Positions 31,551 through 45,300 of a DNA stretch of 64,000 bases are shown here, piece after piece; the stretch's first letter is position 1, and each line of letters begins with the position of its first letter. The notes beneath the pieces are model-generated. The model worked only from the letters and a program-made list of their open reading frames with translations. It was not told where the DNA came from and searched no databases. This stretch comes from Hepsetus odoe (taxonomy: Eukaryota; Chordata; Actinopteri; Characiformes; Hepsetidae). The translations under genes were made by a program, and so were the position numbers. Location: contig CM029369.1 in NCBI GenBank assembly GCA_017165825.1, positions 3,733,985-3,797,984 on the forward strand. The letters are read 5' to 3'.

Positions 31551-34500
31551 ACACTACACATTTCTAGAGACGTGTATGAATATCTAAATGTATAAAGTGT
31601 ATAACAAAGTCTGATGTGCTTGTAATGTGGAGTAAACTCACCTAAATGATGAAGTGAATGATAGAAGTTTTAAAAAAAAACTGTAGAGCATCCCGAAAAA
31701 CCAAATCTCCAGAAAATGATCCTACAAATGACGGAATTCCAGAATTTCTTAAATATTTCTTTATATTGAAATCTAAAAAAATGTAACAAATGCAAACTTC
31801 TGATGGACAGGTCAGGTCTCCAGGGACGCCGTCCATAACCAGTGGATTAAAACAATCCTTTCTTTTCCTTTTAGGACCGAGCAGGCACGTTCGATGCCTG
31901 ACATGCCTGACTTAATGTGTGTGTTTATCAGTGAAGCTCCCACAGGGAGGAGAACGACAGCTGTGAAATATCTAGTACAGCGTGACAAAACCGCATACTG
32001 TACAGGAGCTCTGCATTATTGATACAGTTACCCAGAATCCACTGGGCCTTTAGGTGCTGTTTGGGCTGTCAGTGCTTTTGTCGATGAGCAGGAAGTGAGA
32101 GAGGGCAGCTTTTGTCAGAGTTTGCTCTTTAACGTCCTGGCTGTGTTCCAATACACACTGCAGTGAAGGGCACGTGCTCGGTGGAGAGCTGCACATGCCT
32201 GCATAATGATCGCTGCCAGCACTCCTAAAATATACGACACAATTAAATAACCATCAGTCTGCATATCTGAAAACACATTTCTCACATATTTAGCACAAAT
32301 TAGACAAACTGCAGCAGCTGCGAGAGTGCTGAGCACTTCCATTCCATCAGGGAGGCCTAGCTTGGATGATTTTCCACCAAAACAGTAGCTGAACCTGAAC
32401 CCAGACCTGTCCTTACCTGTGTGTCTGATTTCCCCAGAACTCCAAACCTGCTGATGCCAGATTTTCAGGATGCAGTCAGAGATATGATTGCTATGTATGG
32501 CTTTCAAATACCTGTTGGAGAAGTGTCTTGGCGTGGGTTTAAAAAGTCTGGCCACGTCTTTATCCTGCAGTACAGCACATTGTGCAAGTGTTTAATAGGA
32601 CAGCGTGCCGTTTAGGTTGCTACGTTAGACTAAAACGAAGAGATTAAGAAACAGAATAAGAGTAACTAGCATGTACACTGACCTCCGATCAGAACTGCTG
32701 CTGTCAGCTCAAAACCATTGAATCTTCTTCTTTCGGCCGCTGCCGTCACAGCAAATCATCCATTTCCATTTCTTCCTGTCCTCTGCATCTTCCTCATTCA
32801 CACCGACCTGCAGGTCCTCTCTCATCACATCCATAAACCTCCTCTTTGTCCTTGTTCTTCTCCTCTTTTCTGGCAGCTCTTCATCCTTCTCCTGATACAC
32901 TCCTCGTCTCTCCTCTGGAGTGGTCAATGCAACCTTGCTGCTCTAAGTTTGTCTGGAACATGTCCAACCTGATCTGTCCCTCAAATATACTCATTTCTAA
33001 TCCTGTCCATCCTCGCCTCACCCAACTAAAATCTCAGCATCTTTACCTCCAACTCCAATCCATACAACATATCTGGTCTCACTACCATCCTGTAAACCTT
33101 CCTTTTTACTCTAGCTGGTACCCGTCTGTCACTAATCACTCCTGCCACTCTTCTCCATCCATTCCAACCTGCCTGCACTCTCTTCTTCACCTCTCTTCCA
33201 CACTCGCCGTTACTCTGAACTGTTGATCCTGAGTATTTCAACTCCTTCACCTTTACCTCCTCTACTCCCTCCATCCTAACCACTCCACTGTCCCCCCTTT
33301 CATTCTTTGACCTACTCACTTTCATTCCTCTCCTCTCTAGAGCAGATCTCCATCTCTCCAGGCTGCTCCCTACTCTCACTGCAGATCACAATATCATCAG
33401 CAAACATCATCGTCCACGGAGACTCCTGTCTAACCTCGTCCGTCAACCTGTCCATTACCACTGCATCTAAAAACCATTTCAGGAACTCCAGATTAAAGAC
33501 TCTAATGGGCATCATGTCTCATATTAGATGTATCTTTAGTGATGTCACTTCTTTTTTTCTTGATTATCTGTGTCAGCCAGAGGAGGATGGGTTCCTCTTA
33601 TGAGACTTAACCTCTCCCAAGGTTTCTTGCTAAAGTTGGAGGGATTTTTGCCTCTGTCGCCTTCAGCTTGATCACTTGGGGCTCGGGCTCGGATTCGGAA
33701 GCTGCTAAAAAAAGCACTTACAAATAAACCTGACTTGAAGTTTACAGCATACACGGATGTGGTCTAAATAAATGTAGCATGCAATAAATAATGCAGTATT
33801 CAGAATATACTTGTCCAGTTTTCAGTGTATATAGTATACAGTGGTGTGTTCTACACTCTGTACACTACACAGCATGCTGCACCAGTATATGATCAATGCT
33901 TTCATACAGTATGACTGTGGCATATGCTTCTAAACCCTGTTGATCCAGTCGCTGTGTTTGCAGGTGTAGCCTTTCAGCTCGTCCATCTCTGCAAACACAG
34001 CCTTGGTCTGTCATCCCTGTGTGCTGGTGTTTGTAGGGAGATAATAAAATGGCTTTTTGTTGATTTACAATTGACACCAGTATGAGAGTGTAAAGGTGAG
34101 AGATTTTAGGGTGCACCGTTGTAAATGTGAGACTTGTGCAAATTGCAAAGTAGAAAGATCACATGAAATTCTCAGCCAAGCACCAATCATATTAATGCTG
34201 GCTTGCAGTTGCAGCCGATATCACACACCATCACAAAGACTATCATCAGGAGTCCTACAATGGTCTTTCCCATTACTGGAGGTTTGGTGATTTGTTTTGT
34301 GTTACTGATTTAGATCATTAGAGCATGTTTTTATTTATCTGTCATATAAAATTACAATATAAAGTTTGTGAAGTTCCAAGTTTTTGAGTTTGAAAGTTAT
34401 AGTTATACAGTTCACAAAGAATATTTTGGTGCAATTTCTGCCTCCATAGCTCCAAAGGTTTGGAAGCTGTGGCCAAATGACTCCTGCAGATTTAAATAAA

Positions 34501-37500
34501 CCATTTATGTTCATTTATTAAATGTAAGATGTTGAAAAGAAAATGGATTTTGGATTCATTTTTAAAATTTTATTGGTAAATCAAGGAATTCTACAATACA
34601 GAATTGCTAGATAATCCCATAATCCTGCCTAAAATCCTGTAGGATGTGCACTTATACTCTGAATATCAATTAATGTAATTGATTTATCAATTAATCAGTT
34701 AAGAACAATGAATCATGTACTTTGAGCAGCAGTGCTCAAACCTTGGTGTAGGACGGCTTCCAAACAAGCAGTAATGTTTCTATGTGTGTCTGCAGTGTGG
34801 AGACCTGGTCCAGCTGCAGCTGACCGAGGCTGAGCCGGACCTGCTGGAGATCGGAAAGAACCAGGATGAAAGTCGGAATCTTCTGCAAGAGCATGATGAG
34901 CTTCTGGCCAGACTCAAGGTGTGGTTTTCTTTATTTGGCATCATTGCAGCTCCATCCTGGATGTTCGCACTTTAGTGCTGGTTTATTTCTCTCTCCAGGA
35001 TCCAGCTTCCCTTAAAAGACATCTTAATGTTGGTCATGAGAATTTCATCCCTTTTGCACCTTAAAAGCTTACATCAGATATCAAACCCTAATCCAGAAAT
35101 GACAGCTTGTTAATTGATTTAATGTATTTTATTCTTTTTTCTGCAGACCACCACACAATATTGAGAACTTACAAATTCCACACCCCATAATAACAAAGAG
35201 TTTTCATTTCATGTCTTACATGGATGAGATTTAAAGAAGGCCAGTATCTGTGGATCATGGACCATGTGCTGAAACACAGACAGTCAGGGATCTTCATCTA
35301 CTAAACTGTCTCTTGGGTGGTCCTCTCATGTCATTGGGGTGGTACCCTCCGGGAACATATCTCCACCACGTCCAACTGCAGTTAATTTTTTTAGGGAGGA
35401 CTTTCTCCATACACCCCATCACAACAACAGCCTTCTCACTCTTCTACTTGCAAATCTGCTCTCTTTCTTCTTGGAAAAAGTTTCAAAGTCCAGAACTGAC
35501 CCTCAAGGGCCATGTTGTACCTCTGAATGAACATCTACTCATTTACATTTATGGAAGTTAAGACACTCTTACGGGGTGGTGGTGGTCTAGTGGTAGGGTA
35601 CTGGCCTGCAGACCTATGGATCAAGAGGTCCCAGGTTCGAATCCCACCTCTAGCACTACCACCACTGGGTCCCTGAGCAAGACCCTGAACCCTGAGTTGC
35701 TCTGTCCCTGTTATTATGCCATGGACGTCACTCTGGATAAGAGCGTCTGCTAAATGCTGTAAATGTAAATCACTTCCGTTTGAGGTTAAGGGTTTTACTC
35801 AGGAACCCAGTGCAGGCCTTTATTACCACACATTCACATGTCTTCAGGTGTTCAGGTGTTCAGTTCAGGTGTACCTAATAGACTTGATGGTTTCTGATCT
35901 TGTGCGACACACCGTTACCCATGATCATGGGTTAAAGTGCAGAATCCAGGCCTGCTGTGTGACTTGCTATCCTCCCAGTACAGTGTGTGCCATGCAGTAT
36001 CCAAAGCCACACAAACAAGTCTACTGTGCAGTGATGGGATGTTTTCTCAGCTGCTCTCAGTTTTGCGTAATATGAATTTAGGCATTAGCATCATCTTGCA
36101 TTTGCTTTTATACAGAGACATGCAGTAATTCTCCCTGACTGAGGAGTTGGAGGCTGGAGAGAAATGTGCAATTGATTCGAAGGCACAATAGTGTCCTTGA
36201 GAGGTTTTGTCAGGCTGCATTAGCATGTGAAAAGGGCACTCAACACAGCGCTGTGTTCGGAAAGATCAGGGGGTGTGACACCCACCCTTGAGAGCAAGTA
36301 TAAAGTCAAGTCTTGAAAGCAAGGCCTTGAATTAAAGTTAAGCTCTACTGTACTTTTACACATGCCGATTGCGTGCATTCTGAAGCATCGGTCCACCAGA
36401 AGACGCTTTAACGTCCTCACAAAAGAACGTCAGAGCCTGATGTAGTGGATGTTTGCAGACACAAAGCCCCAGAAGTAAGAACTGCATGGCCAATTCATCT
36501 GTTTCAACCTTGCAATGAAGACATTGGAGTTTTGAAGTCAAATTGTTCAGCTGCTCCTGTTTAGGGGTCCACACATTGAATCATCTGTTTCTTCTGGTCT
36601 TCTGCTTCTTCAAACCAGTGGCCTGCAAGAAGGATTCAACATCCTTCTCCCAGTGTAATCCTCGTCTCCACTCTCCTACATTTCCTTCTCTCCTCCTGCC
36701 TCCAGACATGCCTTCCTCCTCCTTCTTCTTTTTCTTTGGCCAACAGTGGTCCGATTTCCACCCGCATCCTGTTGGGTAACAGTACCGGTGGTGGTCACTG
36801 TTAACCGGCACCAAGAAATGCACTGGGTCGTCCCTAGTGGCTGGGACCGATAGGTGGATATGAATGAGAAATCAGATCTTCACAGATGAGCTTGTTGGTT
36901 TGCATCTGCTGGTATGTCCTCCATATATCTGTCCTCATCGTCTTTTTTGCACAGAGGATTGTGATATCTCCATCCCTGCTCTGTGGTGGATGTTCTTTAT
37001 TAGAATTACAGCATTACACACTCTGGAGCAACTAGGGGTTTTTCTCAGGAACCCAGTGGTGGTGGTGCTGGAGGTGGGATTTGAACCTATGACTTCTTGG
37101 TCCTAGATGAGTATCCTACCACTGGACCTCCATCACCTGGCACTGTTGTTTTGCATTATTTTCAAGCTCTCCAGTTAAATAAAGTGTTCCTTTAATGGAC
37201 CTGTTTGTTGTTCAGTACAGCAGTGGCTTCATTTTCCATGAAGCTTCAGTCTCAGTCATACAAAGCACTCCTCCCTAAAACCCTTTTTCTCATCTATCAT
37301 TACTTCTCTTCCATTTCCTTTTCCAGTTCTTAGTAAATCCTACCTTCATTTTTTCCCGGTGAGGCAGCTTTGATAGTCGGTTTCATAGCAATCATATTAA
37401 ATTTCAGACAGCTTTTTTATCAACCCTAAAGCACTTGTAGTTTTTTTTTTTCAGTTCTCCCACCTTCAAATGTGTCATAGAAGGTAGTTTTTTTTCACTA

Positions 37501-38548
37501 TTTTTAAGTCCCTCTTGGTAGATGTTTAACACTAATGTCCGGGCACATTTGGGGCAGTGTTTAGTGTTCAGGCACTAAGAAGGTTGTGGTTTTGAATCCG
37601 AAGCAGTAGGTTACTCTGAGGTCCCCTTGAGCAAGGTACCGTCTCACAATGAAATGCATCTTCTGCATTTCACCCACACACACCGTGCAGCAGGGGGCAG
37701 CCATATCCAGCATTCATGCAGTGATGGGGACGGTACCTTGCTCAAGGGTACCTCAGGGCAACCTACTGGTCTGGGATTCGAACCCATGACCTTCCAATCC
37801 TGTGAACTACTCCCTAAACACTTGGATGGAGTAGAGCTCTGCAATGACCGGGCCAGTTATTTTACTGCAAAAAATGTTTAAAATCTCTGCTCTCTAATTT
37901 ATTTTGATCTCAGGGTTTGAAATGCATGGATTTATTGTTTATTAGAGAAATGAAGCAGGTGTGTGGGCACTGCTGGAGAAGGCGGATGAAGTGGCGGAGG
38001 AGAAGAAAGGAGAGGAACGAGTGTATGAGGCCATGGCTCGCTCTCTCAGTGAAGCCTGGACGACGCTGGTCAGTCTCCTGGAGAAACGACGGACACTGCT
38101 GCTGCTGACCTGCCAGTTCTACGACCACGCCCTGGAGGTGAGAGAGAGAGAGGGAAGGATGGAGGGATGAATGGATGGATTGAGTGGAAGGCTGAGTAAG
38201 TGAGTGACTTGCTAGGGGGGTGGAAATGAATGGCATTTCTTACATGCAGGGAGTGAAGGAAAGATAAGATAGAAGGAAAGAGAGACTTTAAACAAACGAG
38301 CAAAGACTGATAAGAAAACAGAAGAGGAGGGGTGTAAGGAGGGAAACAGGAAGATGGGAAAGAAATGGAAAAATCAAGAGAGAATTGGAGAGAGCAGACA
38401 GAAGAATAAGTAGATGGATAGAATAAGAGGAAGAGCAGAAAGAAAGAAAGGGTGGGAGAAACCAGAGAAAGATATGACAAAAAGACATGATGAGCAAGAC
38501 AGAGTAAAATACTTTGTGTGTGTGTGTGAGACAGAGAGAGAAAGACAG

Positions 38549-38587
<39 letters not shown>

Positions 38588-38729
38588 CAGAGAGAGAGAG
38601 AGACACACAGAGAGACAGAGTTAGCGAGAGAGAGAGAGACAGAGAGTGAGAGTGAGAATATGAGAGAGGGAGAGAGAGAGAGCGAGGGAGGGAGAGAGAG
38701 AGAGACAGAGAGTGAGAGAGTGAGAATAT

Positions 38730-38781
<52 letters not shown>

Positions 38782-38945
38782 GAGTGAGAGAGTGAGAATA
38801 TGAGAGAGAGAGTGAGAGTATGAGAGTATGAGAGAGGGAGTGAGAGAGTAAGAGAGAGAGAGTGAGTGAGAATATGAGAGAGGCAGAGAGATAGAGAGAG
38901 AGAGGCAGGAGGGAGATGAGATGAGAATAAGGAGAGGGAGGAGAT

Positions 38946-38977
<32 letters not shown>

Positions 38978-39174
38978 CAGACAGAGTGAGAGAGGAGAAT
39001 ATGAGAGAGAGAGTGAGAGTATGAGAGTATGAGAGAGGGAGTGAGAGAGTAAGAGAGAGAGAGTGAGTGAGAATATATATAGGAGAGGAGAGAGGATAGA
39101 GAGAGAGAGAGGAGAGAGAGAGAGAGGTTTGAGAGGAGATATAGAGAGAGAGAGAGAGACAGAGGCAAGAGAGA

Positions 39175-39270
<96 letters not shown>

Positions 39271-39292
39271 GAGGGGAGAGGATAGAGGAGAG

Positions 39293-39331
<39 letters not shown>

Positions 39332-39337
39332 GCATAG

Positions 39338-39375
<38 letters not shown>

Positions 39376-42300
39376 AGGAGAGAGAGGGAGAGAGAGGAGA
39401 GAGAGAGAGAGAGAGATGAAGGAAAAGATTTGAGATCGTGCTGTATTTTTAGGCCCAGAACTTTTACAGGTAATTGTTGGTACTGGCCTGTGAGCCATGG
39501 GGACAATTCTCAAAGAGAGAAGAGGAGAGGAAAGTAACAGAAAGAGAAAATGGAGACGTAAAAGAGTGCAAAACAGAGTGTGAAAGTATATTTCCTGGCC
39601 GCAAGCTCGTATCCAGTAAAAATATTGTCATCAATATTTTGATCGTGGAAACGTGGGAGTGTGTGATAACATCAGAACAAACAGCGTGTGTGCCTTCACT
39701 GCCCCGGACGTGCAGCAGCTGTTTCCTCCCGTGCAGTTCTGAAAAGTGTGTGCAAAATATGCTGCCAGAGCTTTGATACTGCCTTCAGAGATTCACACTC
39801 TGATCACAAATTCCAGATAAAGAGGATGGTGGCTGAGGTCACTCTCTGTTTGGAGGGAAGGTAAACAGAGGCGTGTGGAGGAGACATGTCAAAGGCGGAT
39901 GATTAAGGGGTGTTGTTTTTGGGGCCGAGCTGAAACGCAGATCGGAACGGATTCGCTGTGGGAGATGTGCTCTATTGCTGTTCTGATGACTGTCTGATAA
40001 AACAGAGACGGCAGTGTTGTGTTATGTAATGGTTGGAGTCCAGCGTAAAAGTGTTTTACGATGACTCTTTCACTTCCTTGGCACGCATGTTTATTTGCCC
40101 TTTATTTGGTCTCCCTGCAGTAGCAGAAAGTAACAGTGAAGAAAATAGTTCTTTCTTTATTACTCTTTCATTCATTTGCTGTAATGATGTCATTTGAGGC
40201 CGCAGTGTTTAGACACCAGGCTTCAGGATCGGATAGTTCAAATCCCAGCTCGGTAAGTGGTGCTGAGGCACCCTTGAGCAAGGTACTGTCCCCATCACTG
40301 CTCCCCAGGTGCTTGATATGTCTATCACTGAGTGCTCTGCTGTGCTTCACAATGACGCAAAGTCACTTTCACTTCACTTAATCAATCATTTTGTTAATCA
40401 ATCAAGTTGAAAGTGAAAGTGACAACCCAGCATGGCATATAACTGATTAATCACCAGCGCACACTATGCACACAAACACCATGGAGTGGCGTACTGTCCC
40501 CATCACTGCCCACAGGTGCTGGGGAGGTTCATCACTGAGTGCTCTGCTGTGCTTCACAATGACGCAAAGTCACTTTCACTTCACTTAATCAATCAAGTTG
40601 AAAGTGAAACCCAGCACAGCACATGTAAACCTCTGCATTTAACCACCGTGCACACCATGCACACAAACACCGTGCATGGTGCTATTGAAAGCTGCCCAGG
40701 GAGCAGTGACGGGGACAGTACTCGGTACCTGGTGGTAATAAGAGGAATCAACCCACAATCTTCCAATGTGGGGCAACTCTTTAACTACCAGCTGCCACAC
40801 CAGTTATACAACAAACATGGCGTAGCGAAAGCGATTGTTGGTATTTCGCTGCTGCGGTATGTTAGTAGATGTGCTGCCAGTTATACCTGTGACTGTTGTT
40901 ACTAAGTGTGGCTATAAGTTTCTGCGTAGTATTCCAGGTGGCGCTGCTAATGTATAGTTACATCCAGAGGCCAAGTTTTAATTATTATACAGCAGCACAG
41001 TCCAAAAACCAGCATGTCAGCTGGATTAGAGATGCTAAATCATAACCGCATGATTTAGTTAAAGGCTTTATAATTTGCATTTATGAGATACATTTTCAGT
41101 GTCTTTGAACAAAAGCAAGAAGCTTTGAAAATAACCCTTTAAAGTAGCAAAGAATGAGACTGACTGAATATCGAACAGGCTGTGAGAGGTTTCTGTGTCG
41201 TTTCAGGTCAGTTCACACAGAAGGACACCCAGAGGAGCTGCAGCGTGCTGACTAGGAGATGACCAACGCTGACCACTTGCCTGAGCTCATACAGAAGCAC
41301 AGCAGGGTAAGAAAGGTGAGAGACCGTTTTAAAATCATTACAAAAGTTTTACTTAGCAGATTTCTTTGGGCATTACTCAGTACTTGGCTGGTGGATGATA
41401 CTAATTTTTAGGACTAGGCTCCATTACTGTTGGAGTTTATCACAAAGTTACCTTGAGGATCCCTTGAGAGAGCACCAATCCGCCCCATCATCAGTTCCTC
41501 AGCTGCCCACTGCTACACTATCTGTTTAAACGTGAGATGTACCATCGTGGTTCAACAAAGCAGCCGTGTTTGCCAACAACACGAGTCACCACTTGCCTGG
41601 TATGGTGAACTGATGCGCTTTGCTGGGGAGCATGCTCCCGTGATCGCCTCAATGAGGCAAATCACATATCTTATATAATTATAACTTCAATTGAAAATAA
41701 CAATCTTCACAGATTATGCCATGGATTACAACTAAAATCATGAAAAATAAATTTTTGTTTCATGATAATTTTCACACAGCAAAAGATGTCAATCTGGATT
41801 GGAGTGTTTAATTTACTTCTTTTGGCTGCTCCTGTTTAGGGGTCGCCACAATCAGTTTCCATTTCTTCCTGTCCTCTGCATCTTCCTCTTTCACACCTAG
41901 CGTAAGCCTGAAACTCTTGTCATAGCTTAAACATCTATGATGTGAGTTTTCAAAAGTGTTCCGACTTGATCAAGACTATTTTAAAGGAAAATGGGGTCTA
42001 CAAAGTTCTCGGAGATCTTCATGATGATGGAAAATCCTAACATATAATGAGTGAAGTATGAGATCTATTTTTTTTCACTATTTTGCTCTGGGAAGAAGTG
42101 GATATTCTCATCCTTGTGATTCTTGCCATTCATCTCAGAGTTCTGAGGCTGGATGCTCTCCTGTCCTGCTATCTCCAGATCCCAGACACACGGTACATCC
42201 TTCTCCTGAAAATGTCTCCTGTCATCCCCTCATGGAACACACATCGCTCCCACTCTGACAGACCTGAGCTGTACAGAGATGAATTTACTACTATACCAAT

Positions 42301-45300
42301 AGCAGGTAGACAAAGATGATACACACACGGCATTTGCTCCTCGTGTCCAGTGTGAAATATTAGATTCCTCCAAAGAAACATCATAAAAATGTATTTAAAT
42401 TCACATCATCCCACATGCCGTATGACTGTGGGAGATGTTCAGGTAATCTTCGATGCACTGCTTATGGGGGTTCCGATGCTGTATGTCGTTGTATAAAGAT
42501 GGAGAAAATAAAGTGCATTGATTAAACAGATTGAAGAACTAGCATTTAAGCCCTGAACTATTGAAAACATGGAACTAAACAGCATTGTGTTTCGTTCTGC
42601 TTTCTCACACCAGGCCGCGATAAGTTCTATGTTGGTGCTGAACAAAAGCAGAGTTGTTGACTTTCTGAGGGTTTTGAGGCTGAGGCAGCCTCGTTGTATG
42701 GAAGGGCAATTTTAGAAATGAACAGCTAAAGGAAGTGAGGTCTCTGCTTGAGCTGCAGGACCGACGTATAAAGGTGACCATTACAGTCCAGGTATTTATG
42801 ACGGAGCTCATCCAAAGGATCTGCAAGTGGGAGAGACAGGAGCAAGAGGTAAGTCACTTTAGAAGCTTTACTGGAGCGGGTTTTGTCTGGAAAAGTATTT
42901 TGTGTGAATCCTTTAATCCTTTGGGTGCTGGCAGTCTAGTGTAGGATTCTCATCTATGGACCAAGAGGTTAGAGGTTGGATTCCCACCTCCAGCACTGAG
43001 GAGTTTCTCAGCAAGACCTTTAACTCAGTTGTCTGAGGACTGTCCTGTTTTAGACATGGAAGCTGCTCTGACAGATATCTGCTAAAGGGGCAACAACCCA
43101 GCATGCCAATCTGCAGATGGAGCAATTTTCAACAGCCTGACAGTGCTAAAACTTGTTTTTACATTATGGCCAGCAAAGTGATTTTAATCCAGGATAAATT
43201 TGCAGAATGTGTAGATTTTACAGTAACAATGACAATGTTGTGATTATTTTAATCCAGGGAGAATTGACAGAGTGTGTGGTTTTGAACATTGACAGTGGCT
43301 TTAATCCAGTATGAATCTGCTGTGTTTAATTTTAAAGTCTGCTTACAATTGAGGAGGGATTTTAATCCAGGATGAATCTGCAGAATGTGAGGTTCTTACA
43401 GAGTGACAGCTGATGACAGAACTGCACCGCGCTTTTAATCCAGTATGAATCTGCAGTTTTATTTTTACTTGTTGACGGTAATGAGTCATTTGATTTGATC
43501 CAGTATGAATCTGAGGTGTTTGGTTTTTAAAGTCTGCTAATAATCGGGCCTTTAATCCAGGATGAATCCAGTTTAGATTAGCGGTGAGTCCCCTGTTGGT
43601 TCTGTGTGTAGGATTTTAAGGTTTAGTTTCTGAGGACATGTTGGAGTTTAACCAACATGCAGAATGAAAGCAGAGCTTTCCCGGCTGAGCTCCAGGATGA
43701 TGCCTTAGATTCCTGCCTCAGGTGCTGAAATGGAGTCACAAGATGCAAGACTGGTTTACTGTCTCGGGGGGGGGGGGGGGGGGGGGATGTGCTAAGCCAA
43801 GCTTATAAATAAATCCTTGGGGTGGCATTCAGTTGAAAATTCAGTGGAATAATCTGAGGAAGGGAAGCAAAATGATTCAAACTCATGTGGGTGTTTTTGA
43901 TTATTTGAATAATAGTTTTGGCAAAAATGAAAGAAACGCTCAAAAAAAGGAAGGAACACTTCCACTCATTCCACTATCATGGATACACGATGAAGGGCCA
44001 ACATTGGTTATAACTAGAGCAACTGAAGTGAAAGTGACAACTCATTATGAAACACAATACAACACACAGTGAACCACAACAAGATTTAGCCTCTGTATTT
44101 TACCCACACACACCGTGTGGCAGTGTGCAGCCATATCCAGCACCCGGGGAGCAATGATGGGGACGGTACCCTGCTCAAGGGTACCTCAGGACAACCTACT
44201 GGTCTGGGATTTGAACCCAGGACCTTCTGATCCTGGGGCCTAGTTCCTAAACACTAGGCCACCGCTGCCCCAACTATTGGCTCTGCACCACTCTGTTAAG
44301 TAAACAAGAAATTAGGTTGTGGAGATGAGCTTTATATCAGAAAACAGATACACATTATAAATATGTACATATATGGAATACATGTACATAGGAGGCTGTT
44401 GATCCTGCCAGTGATATAGCGGATCTGCAATGTGTGGATCTTCTCCAGGCAAAGTAGAAGAGACGCTGAAATGAAAACCTACATTAGCTTTTAGTTTAAA
44501 ATCTATTTTTAGAGAAATAAAAATAGTTTTCCCAGTTGTTTTAGAGGACACTGACTTTCCTTTTAGGGTTTCTATCACCTGTAAAGCTTTTTCTCTGTCC
44601 TAGTTAGTGGGGTAGTGGATGTGGCTCTCTGTAAATCTGCTTTAGAACTATTTGTTAAAAAAAATGTTCTTTAAAATGAAACATTAAATCAAGAGTTTAA
44701 CCTTCTCTTTTGCACTTTGCTCTGTGTCCTTATTCAGGTAACGCACTGGTTCAAAGAGAATGCTGCCCTGCTTTTGGATATAAATACTGCGCTGGGATCA
44801 TCGCTGTCTGAAAGTGAAGACTTATTGCTGAAGTATAAAGAGTTTGAACTCAAAGCCAAGGTAGGACTTGATGTTTTATGGGTGATTTTATGAGCAGTTT
44901 AATGACCAAAGTAAGTAAATACAGATGAGGAACGATCAGCTCGAGATGGGCTGAGAGGCTCTGAAGTTCTTAAACCAGTTCCCCTGTCAAGATGAAGAGA
45001 TTATTACAAACCGACACTCGTTTATCATCACTTTTATTATTTGTTTTTTACTCTTAATGGCTCTGCAAAGTCAGGCTATTACTAAACTGATGTTGGCCTA
45101 TGAGGTTGGAGTGTGCCTGTTCTTCCCATGTATGTATAGATTTCCTCTAGGTGTGTGTTTTGCCCTCTTAGTGTTGAGCTGCCTCTGTGATTCTTGTTAG
45201 GATTAGCATCTCAGATGATTGGATAGATGGATGGATGGATGGATGGATGATTGATGGATGGATGGATGAATCGGTGGATGGATTGATAGATGGATGGTGG

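Noticed and set aside
37959..38137. Start of CCDC141 exon 3 after the CAG at 37956-37958
   Set aside because: Gives the wrong frame relative to exon 2 and to the recognised helix; the TTTATTAG site at 37945 keeps the frame.
38070..39506. Open frame of several hundred codons rich in Ser and Leu on the minus strand, and Arg/Glu-rich frames on the plus strand
   Set aside because: Entirely a product of GA/CT dinucleotide composition; no start context, domain or splice logic.
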